Assembly: GCA_003008705.1 (NCBI GenBank)
Contig: PDUO01000016.1
Span: 993,975 to 1,057,974 of the forward strand
From: Pezicula radicicola
Taxonomy: Eukaryota > Ascomycota > Leotiomycetes > Helotiales > Dermateaceae
Length of the DNA: 64,000 bases
Reading direction: 5' to 3'
Numbering within the stretch: position 1 is the first letter of the stretch; every line of letters starts with the position of its first letter. The position numbers were made by a program, and so were the translations under genes. Under the pieces are notes generated by a model that made no database searches, was not told where the DNA came from, and saw only the letters and a list, made by a program, of their open reading frames with translations. Shown here one piece after another: positions 37,794 through 49,604 of the stretch.

Positions 37794-38267
37794 CAGTACT
37801 AGACAATTAGTTTTGGCCAGAAGCGAGTTTTACACTAAAAACAGCCGATTTACTACCTTTTCTAACTTTAATAACTTTAAACTTAGAAATATAATACTAC
37901 TAGAATTTAATATTCTTATAGATTTTTACTTAAATAAACATTCCTACTCTTACAAGTATTAGTATTTTTTGATTTTAGCTTAAGTAATGTCTTTTCCTTA
38001 GTATATTGTAAAATACCTATAATTTTCGTTGATTTTGTATATAAAAATCACAAAAGTCAAGATTACTAGTATTCACTCTACTATATTAACACCACGATAT
38101 AAGATAATTAAAATCTAGTTAGCATAAATTGAATTTAACCTTTGAATAAGAAAGCACATTATAGAGGATTTTATAATAGGACTTCTATATATACTAATAT
38201 ATGGCAGTGGTTAGGAGTACTTTTGGTGCAAAACTCGCTTCTGGCCAAAACTAATTGTCGGTTACTG
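37794..38267. mobile_element. Tc1/mariner-type MITE with TA duplication
   Basis: The ends start CAGTACTAGACAATTAG (left) and, on the minus strand, CAGTAACCGACAATTAG (right). After those first bases they share 29 identical bases including TTTTGGCCAGAAGCGAG; the inverted repeat is about 46 bp in all. Both ends are flanked by TA (37792-37793 and 38268-38269), and CAGT termini at TA sites are the hallmark of Tc1/mariner transposition. At 474 bp with an AT-rich interior lacking a transposase frame, it is non-autonomous. Confidence 0.87.
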
Positions 38268-39021
38268 TAGCTCGCGTCAATCATCATACCTCTGGTTTCC
38301 GATCAAGCCTTTCGTGTCTAACAGATAGGTTTTATAGGCTACCTGTTTCACGCATGGGATTTCATTCTCGTCTATATAAAATATTTTGCATTGCTAATCT
38401 TTTCTTGTTCTTATTGCTAACCTGTAGTTTGTTGTCATTGTATTAAGTAAAAAATATTTCTAGTCTACTCAGATCATTCCAAGAAATTCAGTAATAGTCC
38501 TTTTGGGTATCAGAGACTTCGATGGCAGTGAACGCTAACTCTTGTCGTAGGAAAATCCTGGTCTAAGGTCTCTAGCCCCCTTGGACGAGTAGCATGCATA
38601 CCTTACACCGATAACTAAAACAAAATGCTAAACTCCAGAAACTGCTGCTTAAGCATCTTTTATAAACGACGATATGTTGGCTTCTTCATAGCCGATGGGC
38701 ATTGCCACAGCTCATTTCTTTTAGGTTCCAGTTTTGGGTTCCAGCAGTTTTTCTTTTAATTGTGTAACAGTTTTCTCTATTTGACTTCACATAATAAAGT
38801 CAAATCAGAAGTCTGCGATCGACGTACAACATTACGCTCAAAACTGAATCCATATCTCCAACAGACTCAAAACATAACCTTCTATACCACAAACTCCCCT
38901 TTGCCGTGCCAAAACATCACCAACTATGTCTAGCTCCCAAAACCGGCAATGCTTCCCACCCAAACCAAAAGATTTACAGTTTACTCCAACTCCAACTCCA
39001 ACCCCAACTCCATTACCAAAG
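38268..39021. other. Intergenic
   Basis: No supported gene on either strand. CCAACT/CAACTCCA simple-sequence units occur at its right edge (about 38985-39010). Confidence 0.5.
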
Positions 39022-40558
39022 TCACCTTTTCAAATCCGCCATCGCCTTAACAAAATTCCTCTGCTGTTTAGCCAAAGCCTCAGTAAGAGCAGTCATACTA
39101 TGTCCCATCTCCGCAATCCTCATCTCCTGTCTAGAATTAACACCTTCCAAAGCTCTAATCCTTGTAGTCGTTCTCTCTGATTCCCTCGTAGTAAACTCCC
39201 TATGAATAGCACTTATATCTTTCTGACTTTTAAGCTCTGTTTGTAATAACGTTGTTTGGCTTGTTAGATCCTGAATTTGTCTATTTTGTAATGAGATGAA
39301 TCGTTTTAAGGCTCCTAGTTCTTCTTTTAGGGAAAATACGTTGTCGGTGCTGGCGCCGTTGAATTCTTCACAGTTTGTAATGCGCTTTTCGAGCGTTTTT
39401 AATTCTGGGGTTGAATTTTGGTTTTGGTTTGCTGTATGTTGATATGCTGTATGCTGATTTGCTGTAGTTTGATTTGCTGGATTTTGGTATGTGGCGTTCT
39501 CTTCGCTGTTGTCATCCTCATCTTCCTCCTCGTCTTCACTCATATCCTTGACAGCGGGGAACTTCTCAGATGTCCAGCAATAAGTAACGTGCTGATACCC
39601 TGGTGTGTTTGTCTCTCTCATAGACAGATTTTTGGCCTAAGAAGAATCAGTTTAGTCTTTGAATATAAACAGTAGTGTTGAAGTTGTACATGAATTATGC
39701 CCTTGATAATACCTATGCAATCCTGGGTACGGAGAGGTAATTTGCAATTCGCTCCTTCATAGAAAAGCTGATCCCAGGATAAGTATTGACCAGGTCGTAC
39801 AGATTTGAAGAGAGCAATTATGTTCTGAATACATTCAAAATATACTTTATCTATCTTGTCTTTTGTTGACGGAGAATTTGATACTTCTTGCTCGCTTCCA
39901 TTTCTTGAAGTTGGGGGGACGATCCTGGCTCTTTTGGGGGAGGGAGGTCGTATCTGTGTAGTTGCCTGAGAGAAATTTGCTGATCTTTGTCCTGCTGGAT
40001 TTGGTATTGACAACAAACTTGGCTGGTGGGAGTTATCGTTTAGAGATATCGGGCGTTTCCTGTTTGAGGTATTTGTTGCTGATTCCGTTTGCGAAGCTAT
40101 ACGTTCAGGAGGACTCTGGAGACTGTGTTAGCCTTTTGAAACTCTTGCTAATATTTGTAGTAGAAAGAGCTTAATTTGATTAAAGATAGATATTTTTAGA
40201 TCTTGTTGTTTTATCGTTCTCGGAATACTAAATTAGAAATTAAAACACTCACAGGCCAACCCTTCCATGTGGGGTGTACAGCGAAATGACTTTGCCAGAT
40301 TCCTCCACACATCTTTTTTGACACAAGTATAATATTCGACTTCAAAGAAATTAGCAATCATATTCTTCTTGGTAACTTCAAATCGTAACAGCTAGCACGT
40401 ACTTCCTCCATGTGCTTCAACATAAGGGCGGCGTATTGATGCTTGAAGCGGGACACTAGCTCGCCGTAGGATAGTGGTTTCTCAGGGCCAAATCCTTGGA
40501 GTATCCGAACCACGTTCTGCGCTGAGGCCCGAAATTCAGTGTTGCTGTAAGGAGGCAT
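39022..40558 (-). CDS. Novel protein with two-copy N-terminal domain and C-terminal coiled coil
   Basis: Model: exons 40558-40403, 40339-40253, 40115-39690 and 39636-39022, 427 residues. All phases match; introns carry GTACGT, GTGAGT and GTACAA donors and CTAAT/CTAAC/ACTAAAC branch-like sites. Intron 1 ends in TGAAG. Residues 14-79 (QNVVRILQGFGPEKPLSYGE...) and 178-246 (QNIIALFKSVRPGQYLSWDQ...) look like two divergent copies of one domain: both share Q-N-h-h, a G/R-P turn, L-S-a and then a Leu-rich helix. A basic Pro-rich linker separates them, an acidic D/E run follows (~250-262), then Asn/Gln repeats and a heptad-rich coiled coil (~300-420). No family recognised. Possibly a small DNA-binding-like repeat protein; inference only. 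The first two introns are the least certain part. Confidence 0.6.
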
Positions 40559-40692
40559 GTTGGGGTGCGAGATGATGCTCGCGGTTGTTGGTGGTTGTGG
40601 TGGAAGTGAAGGTGTTGACGCGCCAGACCGTGTATTGATTTAGGGATGCTTACTAATATCACGTGATACTCATAATTAACTTAGTTCAAGTA

Positions 40693-42767
40693 CTATCCCT
40701 TTGCCGGCCAGCGGGAGCGGATTTTAGCGTGGCAGGGGTAAGCGAGCCAATCAGATAGCTGAATTACCTCGATTTCAGACACCCATCAGTCAACTTAGTA
40801 TATTTCTATGGAAATGGTCAAAACAAGGCCCATCTTTGCAAAGAGAGACGTTACACTGGAGGCACCCATACACTGACTCTTTCCCGCGGTTATTTAGTAT
40901 GTTTTTGGTAGAAATTTCGCCTAAAGGAGTATGTGTATTCGGTTCCCGATGCCTCCCAACTGCCCGACATGAACAATAATCTTGACGCTTTCCACGCCAC
41001 CCCAACTTATGGCTCTGAATAGGTAAATTAAAGCCTAGGTTCGAGGCTTCAATTTGATTATATTTTCGCTTCCCAAGTACTTGATTTGAAGCCTCTTTGC
41101 CAAGTTGAAATAGGTGACTTATAAGGTCAATTCGAAAGGCTCTTTGAGTTGTAAAACGCTCTGATTCAGGTACCTGGGAATGAAGAGAGAGCTTATATGA
41201 GTTGACTAAGACTGTGAAGAAGAGGAAGTGCCATATAGCGTGCCAGCCTCCCTTACAAATTCGACGCAATCCAGCCATTTCACCTCTTAGTTGATCTGCC
41301 TAATCAACTTGCCCCATAAGCCCATTATAATCGTTGAAGCTTTCGGGCATATACAGATCCTTAGTAGGAGAATCTCCGAAAGGAACTCGAGCCGTTTTAG
41401 CTGCAGAAGAGGTAGTCTTAGGCCTCTTCCGCTTTTTCTTAACCTTCTTCTCTGGGTGGTGTATTGTACTCATAAATAAGCAAAGAGCGTTGTCTTTCCA
41501 GGCCATATAGGCAATCCGATTGTCTTCTGAGGGTGCACAGAATAAGGTTCCCCAAGGAATCTCGTCTTTCTTTTCGTCTTGCTTCTTTATTTTGCCGTAT
41601 TCCTTAAGTATTCCTGAGTTGGCTCGACAAGTTCTAGTAGCTCTAACACCTTCGTCAAGGAGGGTTTCTAATAACCGGGTATTTGTAAATAGGTTGTCGA
41701 GATAGAGACAATAGGAAAGAGCTTGCTTAGGTAGTTTAAGAACTAAATCAACAACAACAGCTGAAGTTTTATTGCCTTTAAGCTTCTTAGGAACCTTAAC
41801 TCCTTGTGGACCTTGGCCTTTCTTGCTTCCTTTCTTATACCAAACCCAATGTAACATATAGCCCTCTTGCGCAATTGCCCATATTTTATATCCCTCTGAA
41901 ATTGGCTTATTCGGAATAACTAGGGTATCGTTGGATCGGCCTTGAAATCGCTCCATAGATTCATCAACTACAACATCTCTTCCAGGTATCCATAGCTCTC
42001 CAGACTTCTTTAATATATACGAATTAATAGGTTCTACCTAAAGCTTACAAGGTTAGCTAACTCCAAACTATACGCCAGCTTTATATAGGTTGTACTTACC
42101 ATAGAATAAACATCTAAATTCGTAGAGTCAGATAGAGGGCAGAGATGAAGTCTCCGGCTTATATCAAGCCAGCGGTTCTTTCCCATAGCATTTCGTACAT
42201 CCTTATGATCCGCAAAGCCCTCTTTTGTACACCAATAGTCTTCCAATTGATTCTCATAGTGGATGCCCATATAAATCCAAATCGCAAGGAAGGTATATAG
42301 CTCCTCGAGTATAAGCGGCCTCCATACCCGGGCACCCTTCTTTTGAGGCCTCTTTGGATTCGGCTTAGGCTGATAATTATTAGTATTATCGACAATAATC
42401 TGAAGTTGATCTCTAGGAAAGAATAGATCCCAAATCGCAAAGGAATCGTGTAGAGAAACGTTTGAAGGGAGGTTGATTTTCTTGTCAAATGGTAGACAGA
42501 ATAAGGGCTCAAAATCGGTCCCAATTTTCGTCGCAGGAGCTAGATTTGGCCTCAATGTTCCTGGGTCTGTACTATCTGGTACAGTATCCATAGCTGCATA
42601 AATTTCACGACTTTACAGGGCAAATATAGGGCAAATGGGTGTTCAATAGCAGTATGTAATGACTCAAGGGGGTTGTTTACATTGATTCAGATTTTGGTGT
42701 TCCAGGTACACGTGACTATATGGCCCAAGCGTCACGCTAAAATCCGCTCTGGCCGGCAAAGGGATAG
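40693..42767. mobile_element. piggyBac-family DNA transposon
   Basis: Inverted ends: left 40693-40730 and right 42734-42767. Both begin CTATCCCTTTGCCGGCCAG (right end read on the minus strand) and continue into GCGGATTTTAGCG; the left copy has four extra bases (CGGG) after the first 19. The element is 2075 bp and contains one transposase gene on the minus strand. A TTAA duplication, usual for piggyBac, was not seen at the edges. It inserted between two unrelated minus-strand genes. Confidence 0.8.
40790..42591 (-). pseudogene. piggyBac transposase with one in-frame stop
   Basis: Exon 1 is 42591-42100 and the exon 2 frame 42037-40790, with a 62-nt intron (GTAAGT, GCTAACC branch, TTTAG). Catalytic Asp candidates are Asp189 (V-V-V-D-E-S-M), Asp278 (Y-L-D-N-L-F) and Asp409 (M-G-Q-V-D), matching the family's DDE_Tnp_1_7 triad. 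Codon 410 is TAG (41302-41300); beyond it the same frame stays open for 169 codons, starting A-D-Q-L-R-G, the conserved continuation. It ends in a cysteine-rich C-terminal module (C-S-C ... C-L-Q-C ... C-K-D-G-P-C-F). The rest looks undamaged, so the nonsense change is probably recent. Stop-codon readthrough is a less likely alternative. Confidence 0.87.
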
Positions 42768-43647
42768 ATTTAGATGCAAGAGAATTAGTGATGTAAGGAG
42801 CATGTTTTTCTTCTTCTTCTTCTTCTTGGTCGATTGGTTGTGGGATTAAATGAAAAGAGAGCATTGTGTATATCAATCAACTACAAGAACCGCTTTCAGA
42901 ACAATACAATGTAATTAGACAAACCCACAACCACTTAGTGCCTTTCATCATGTGAACTTATACTAGCGGCTCTTTGAAATTTAAAACGTACAGTTCTAAA
43001 TTAAAGTGCAGCTGTTATCTATCTTAAACACATTTGAACCATTAATTAGTATTTACAATCTTAGACAGGTTCTCTAAACAAAAGCATTAACACTTCTTCA
43101 CATCTACCATACTAGGTAATCTTCTTTATAACCCAAAAATTCCCAGGGATTTTATTCAGCAGTATAAGGAAGCAGAATTTGAACACCAAACAAAATTATC
43201 GTCCATCTTGATAGCTCATGATGCACCACTCTTCCTTGTCTAACGCTCTTCGGGGATACGACTAAGCTGTCAAGAACCTGAACGCAGAGTTCAGTTATTT
43301 GACAATACTACGTACACTGCCGACGACTCGCCAAATGACAACAAAGCCATCCTATCTGCCTTAATATTTTATTAGTAATAGTGTTTAAACAATACAACCA
43401 CCTAACTTAGTAAAGAAATAGATGCCAACATCTTGTTACTTGCTACTTACCCTAAGCTTTATAACTTAACTTCCAATTTCCTGTTAAACTTATACAGTCT
43501 CTACAAGTAACTACTTGTTAATTCTAACAAAGACCTATAGTAAAAGAGGAAACAACTATGTTCAAGCCCCTTACACCATTAACAAGCTCTATCTCTACTT
43601 CTTGGCGACTATTAGCCCAATTGATATAGCAAGGCCACGTATAGACC
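42768..43647. other. AT-rich gene-free stretch
   Basis: A TTC triplet run lies at about 42810-42826. No gene or element was recognised between the right end of the piggyBac transposon and the stop of the next minus-strand gene. Confidence 0.5.
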
Positions 43648-46105
43648 TTATTTATCCGTTGTTTTCCTTTTCTTTCTCGTAGGTGATTGCACCTTTTCAG
43701 CATTCTGTCTCAACTCCTGAGCATCATAAGCATCTCTTAATCGGTTGCCCTCCTTTTTATATCTCTGCCATCCCTTTGACTCCTTCGTGCGCTTCCTTGT
43801 CTTATTTGGAATATTGGGATGAAGAGATTGGCCATTCAATAATCTCTGCCTCGTTACTTCTGGATTTGCGTGTCTAGACCACCATGGTATTCCTTGAAGA
43901 CCATGGGCTTCTACAGAACCCTTCGAACCAGTTTCAAGATCTTGTTGTGACAGTGACACTTCCCGATCTAGAATGTCTAGCGCTTCTTGTGTTCCATTTT
44001 TCAAGGAAGGTTCCATTCTCATTCTGAAAAGTTTTCCATCTGTTTGTGAAGTATCAGGGCTATTGAGATTAGCTACTAGGCTGGTAGATCTGTTAGACTT
44101 GAATGCATGATATCATACCTATCAAGGCTCCGTGAAATTGCTTGGGCAGAATCTGGAATGGAGTATGGATCCAGGGCCGCTATCAGATACGCGTGCCAGG
44201 CTTCTAGGTGATCCAGGATAAAAGGCCTGAAGGTTTCAACCGCCCATTCATGAATCTGATCGACTAGACAATGAAGCTGCCAAGCTGTCTTTTCATCCGT
44301 AATATCGCCCTCCCAAATTTGTTTCATATCCTTGAACTGAACGTCAGTAATAGAAGAGTTTATAACCATAGAAAGACTCACGTATTGCGGAATTTGTATA
44401 GGATTTTCTAACCAAAGCGGTGCTTCAGGTATCTGTCTGCGGTAGCACACGTACAGTTTCCAACATGGACCCTCCGATGTCATAGAGAATACTTGGAACT
44501 GATCTCTTTCATTATTCTGATACGCACGGGTAGATTCTGGACGACCTGGCTGAAGACAGAGGTCATGGAGTATATTGAGATAAATCTCGCTTGATCTTCG
44601 GACCTGGGCCACTACTGACTCTGTTTTGGTCTTCTTCGCTTCATATACAGCCCATGGAAATACAAGTTCAAATGAGAGCCACTTAGGGTCACTGACCAAA
44701 CCAGATTGTGGGTGCCAAAATAGATCTCTGAGGCAGTCGCCGTTTAATAGAGTGTCGGATAATGTGTTTGTACTCGCTTCTGCAACATTGCTCACTGATA
44801 GGCCAAAGGTGCAATCCGGGATTCGATGCGCACGTACAGTGTGCATCCCAAGTGGCGTAGAAGATCTATGGTTTGCTCGTCTATCCAGGGATTTTTCTTC
44901 AAGAAAGACGGCTTCATGTTTGTCCCTAACTCAAGTCAGATAGTTCGAAGTAGGTGTATAATTTATCTGGTAGTATAACTTCATATGAGACTGTGACTCG
45001 ATTGAGATTCAGATTATAGTAATGGAAAGTAGGGGTTTATATTCTCAATTCAGGAGGCACAGAAATAGGGACTGATGCCAGGGGATGATGAAGGTCGAAA
45101 AATAATACTCAAATTGGATCCACGTCACGAACAAGAGCATAAATGAGTTCTACAGGAAGAAAGTTACTCCACTTACATTGCAAGCAGTGGGTCGTCCCTA
45201 ACTTTTGAGAAGATGTCTCTCCATGCGTCAAACTCCCATGAGCATTCGCTTCTATTCATATTCATATTCTCAAGAGCATGTTGGGACGTAATTCTTGCTC
45301 GTCTTCTTCTGTCCACCTCGCTGCCATGGTCCCAATCGATTTCTGGAACATGTGGTAGAAAGACAATACCTGGCGAGGCCGTCCAAATTGCTGGGTAGTA
45401 TGCTGGCATTGGATCAACACTCATAATGCTGTCGAATGGTTTAGCACTCCGGAATTCGTATATTCTATTATGTCTGTGGAAAGGTTAGAGTACTGATTAA
45501 GTTTGGCTTCAATCAGAGCCTGATACTCACCCATTTGTCACTCTATTAGTAGAGCGTTTCTTCAATTTAATCTCCCTTGCCTTGTATTCAAGATAAGTTT
45601 CGGAGAACCCAATGAGCTTTTCATCTATCTTCGAGGTTGGGGTAATAGGTTCCAGTAAAATGGATGTAGTCTTCCATGCATCGAGATCGAGGTTTAGTAT
45701 GAGATCGTCGAACCGCTCGAGGCCAACGTTCGTTCTCAGATAAGCATGAGACCCATCTTTCTTAGATGCGCTATACATTTGATCCATCAGGGCAGTTGGT
45801 GATTTCCAGTTCCAGGGGTCTGCGAGCTCGTGAGGTAGCCGATTCGGCGCGTATCCAATGCCATAGGGGCCTAAACCATAAATTGGATAAATTCTGCCAA
45901 GGGTCTCCTGTGTCGGAGTGGAAGAAATGGCGTCCTCCACGCATTCAGGTTTGATGGAGACTTCGATTGCATACGCTCTATCATGGGCGCAAGCAATGTA
46001 GATGTTTCCATCATCTCCAGTTATTAAAACGCCTAGTCTGGTCTTTAATCCCACCGGATGGCCGTATTTAATGATCCATCGTGCCCATGATAACCTTGGT
46101 TCCAT
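43648..46105 (-). CDS. Large protein with PD-(D/E)XK nuclease-like signature
   Basis: Exons 46105-45531, 45473-45177, 44925-44119 and 44059-43648; phases agree, 696 residues. Introns have GTGAGT, GTAAGT and GTATGA donors; intron 2 is long (251 nt). In exon 3, F-E-L-V-F-P-W-A-V-Y-E-A-K (Glu386, Lys388) is a beta-strand-E-x-K motif of the PD-(D/E)XK fold as seen in many uncharacterised fungal proteins. It is followed by Q-V-R-R-S-S-E-I-Y-L-N-I-L and a strand ending C-W-K-L-Y-V-C-Y. An upstream Asp (Asp370, S-D-P-K) could be a metal ligand. The N-terminal half (residues 1-290) is unrecognised. The C-terminal ~110 residues are basic with an NLS-like R-K-K-R-K end, suggesting a nuclear protein. 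Nuclease activity is inferred only. Confidence 0.7.
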
Positions 46106-46715
46106 GGTGTGTTATATCGCCGGTAGTGGATCTAAGTAACGAGAATCCAATAATAACTGTCTTGTGAAGTCGGGTAGCGAAATAAATGCACGGCTAGAGG
46201 GAGAAATTGATTGAGCAGCGAGTGTAGAATTTTGAGCAGTCTAGCTTCTTATTTAAGGACCGTGATATGACCTTATTGTTGCCTAGATATGCTGGCCTAC
46301 TAGGTGGTTGCATCTTGTTGGACCTGGTGGCGCCGTAACTTCAGATTTCTAATTTTAATCGGCGGCAGTCGTAACTCACCCTTGCACACTTTGCTCACCC
46401 ACACACACACAGCTTAGGCCAAAGCAGGAACTAGTTAGATCTAGAGACAGAAAGAGAAAAGAAACTAAATGAAAGAAACTGCTCAATGATGAGATTCCGA
46501 CGTCGAATTTGGTGTTTTGTGTTTTTCTGTAATATTGTCGCTTATTTTGGAGTCTAGGCGTTTGAGAACCTTCTCTGAAAAGTACCTAGTACCCTTTGTA
46601 CATTCAAATCATCGTCCTGGAACCAAATCGGCTCAAAAGACCATACAATACGCATTCCGAAACCGACAAGTCCTCTTCTTATCCTTCATCCCCCAACTTA
46701 CATAACCAACTCAAT
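46106..46715. other. Intergenic
   Basis: Holds the promoter of the minus-strand gene that starts at 46105 and the 3' flank of the monooxygenase gene. A (CA)n run is present at about 46399-46410. No gene seen. Confidence 0.5.
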
Positions 46716-48267
46716 TTAGTCCACACTCCCCAAAACCTCATATGCATCATACCCAAACAGCCAATCCAAAAATTCCTTCCTAGACCTAATATTCAAATGA
46801 CCACTCCTAATCCCCGGATTCCTCAATAAATTCTCATCCCTAACAACCTGAGCTGGCCCATCCCCCATCTGCGTAAAATATCTCGAATCAATAGAAGCAC
46901 TTGCAACCGTAGCAGTTCTTTCTAATCGCAGGTTCTCATACTTAAGTAACGTTTGATGTAAGTCTTTAACTGAAGGATATTTTTCGAGGAGTCCCGAGAG
47001 GATTGCTGCGTCTTCGATACCCATTGCTGCGCCTTGGGCTAGGTGTGGTGTTATTGCGTGTGCTGAGTCGCCGATTAGGCATACCTTTCCATCGGGGTGT
47101 ATCCAGCTTGGTAGTTGTTCGTGGGTAAAGAGCTGTAGTGGTTAGAGTTGCAATTAGCTGGAAGAAATGGTGTGGAATTCTTACTCTCCATTCTAAAACC
47201 TCTCCGAAATGCTCAAGAATTTTTACTATCCTTTTACTAGTTAGTGGTAGTGTCATGGTATCCAGATCCGGATACTCACCTTGGGTCCCATTCTCGAAAC
47301 CTATTGCGGACATCTTCCATTTTGCCTGGTCTCTGGTTTACTCCCACCGGCATATATCCTTCTGCGTCACAACTAAAGCGTTGTGAGTATCTTCTTGGTA
47401 TATTAATGGGTTGGACTAACGTGAATACAAAATGTATCATGGTTTCATTATCACCTTTTAATAGATAAGAAAGAACATTTCCGTTGGGGCCAAGCCAGTG
47501 GTTATTTCGGGGCACAGTGACGATTTCTTCTAGCTCTGGTATGGCCCGGAGAACTTTGGCAGGTAGAGACACACAGTAAGCCATTTGTCCTATGGGAATG
47601 GTTTTTCCAGGTTTACCCATGGCGACCTCACGAGCCATTGAATGCAAGCCTAATCTCATTAGTGTGGTTTGTTAAAGGAATAAAAAGCCCACCATCGGAT
47701 GCAACTATCAAGTCGCCTTCGTAGGACTTTCCACCTTTGGTCACGAGAGAAGGCTTAGCAGGATCGATCGAAACGACCCGACTATCCAAGTACACCTTGC
47801 AGCCAAGCTCAGTTGCTGCATCCAAAAGACCACGATGGAAATCAGCGCGATGGATGTTCCTGGATAGTTAGCCAACTCTGGACGAACAATGCCAGTCTAC
47901 CATCTGCATACCAGTAAGGCGAGCCGTATTCTTTGTTAGCAGGTTCTTTCAGTGGACATTCAACTAGGATCTGGCCATTCCGCCATCTCATCATCCTTAG
48001 ATCTACAGGCTCAACACAGTACTTCTCAATATACTTGTCGACTCCTAGTCTGCGGAGGATACGAGATGAGTTTGGGGAGATTTGGATACCTATATTTATC
48101 TGTGAGACATATAGTTTTTGAAAGGTAGAATTGCATTTACCAGCTCCTATATACGAGATCGAGGGAACACTCTCAATAATGCTGATTTCATGACCTACTT
48201 TCGCCAGTGCGATTGAAACTGTGAGGCCGGTTAGGCCACAACCGATAACAATAATATGCTGGATCAT
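46716..48267 (-). CDS. FAD-dependent monooxygenase (salicylate-hydroxylase-like)
   Basis: Exons 48267-48141, 48089-47912, 47859-47693, 47649-47280, 47230-47185 and 47132-46716; phases consistent, 434 residues. Class A flavoprotein monooxygenase landmarks: dinucleotide fold I-G-C-G-L-T-G (9-14), GAGIQISPNSSR created by splicing, I-H-R-A-D-F-H-R, the A-S-D-G segment and the ribityl-binding G-D-S-A-H-A (317-322). Relatives hydroxylate aromatic acids using NAD(P)H and O2; the substrate here is unknown. Start: ATG at 48267 gives M-I-Q-H-I-I-V; alternatively an ATG about 50 bases upstream, followed directly by GTGAGT, could splice to CAT ATT ATT and give M-H-I-I-V-I-G. Intron 4 ends in AAAAG. Intact and of normal length. 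Confidence 0.92.
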
Positions 48268-48319
48268 ATACCGTGAGTGATGTATATAGAGCAAAGGCCG
48301 ACTTTGGAACTCACCATGT

Positions 48320-49600
48320 TGCCTAAGAAAATGAACCCTGCACTCCAGAGTTCAAACTTTGGGAAATATCTCGCTATAAGAGTAAAGTACAAATAAATAC
48401 CAGTCTAGATGCAGAAAGTAGACTTTCATTGCCTCAGAACATTACCAGTCTTGCTATTCGACGGCGCTGTCTTATCAAGATCTAAACTTAAGAGTTAAAA
48501 GATCACTGTTCCTACGTTGTTGCCATAGCGCATTTGTTGCAATATCTACAACTTGAGAGCGGGGTTTTTGCGAACGCTGTGATAACAGAATCATTGTATC
48601 GGCAGATAATTATCCCTCGAATTAGCCACTGAACATGATCATACACTAGTATCCATACAATATGCCTTCATTACTCCCTGTTCGACAAGCATGTTATGGC
48701 CTGATGCAGCTCGTGAGGTGTAGGAAATCTGAGGGCGGCCGCTCAGATCAACCAATCTGAGATGGCCTCGGGCAGATAGATCCCTAGTGCACTCACCTGG
48801 GCGAACCAAAGGTAGCAAAGTGTACACGCACAATACTGCATATCTTACTATATGTAGCCGGGGGGATTATTAGAAGCTAGGGACGAAGGAATAAATAGAC
48901 GAAGGTTATTTGACCCTCTCTACTCTGCCTAGCATTTTCTTCAGTCTGCAGGGCTGACAGGCGAGCCATACAAACCAGTGTGGCTAACAATACGAGTATG
49001 GCGAACAATACGAGTATAGCGATATCGTATCGTTTATATCGCCAAGCCGGAATGTACCACTTTTGAACGTGCGCTATATAAAAAACAATAATTAAGTTTT
49101 AATCTTCTTTTTAGAAATCATCTTGGGTAGGTTTAATAAGAATAAAGATATAAAAAGCCTTAGTAACTTTTATAGAGTAGTATAAGGAGCACAGCTAAGC
49201 ATAAAAAAACCATAGACCTGTTATGTAAACGATATATTGTTAGCAACACTGATACAAACCTTAACCTTTAACTGTCCTCTTTACGATACAACTATCACTG
49301 GTCTGCTCTGGTTGCTACGAACCGGGACATGGGGATTGAAACGTACAATGACCCCACCTTTTCGACTCTCCGCATCTCTAAGTAACTTACAGCGCAACGC
49401 GGTGTTGTTTAGTTTTTTTCTCCCTATAGCAATGCTGATGGTTTGGGGAGAGAAGTGAAGGAGCAAGTTAGCTCCACCAGATTTCCGTAGATATTTGTGA
49501 GATTGACGTATAAATAATAGGATGTGGGTAGGTTGTTGGAGGATTTGGCGCTACTGCGATTATGTAATCAGACTCTTTAAGCAGAGTACCTATCTCAGCG
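48320..49600. other. AT-rich intergenic region
   Basis: No supported gene. CAATACGAGTATGGCGA is repeated nearly exactly at 48986-49023 (two copies). Several short open frames exist without features. Confidence 0.5.
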
Positions 49601-49604
49601 CCAA

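Noticed and set aside
45213..45398. Plus-strand frame opposite the nuclease-like gene
   Set aside because: Shadow of the minus-strand exon 2; no independent support.
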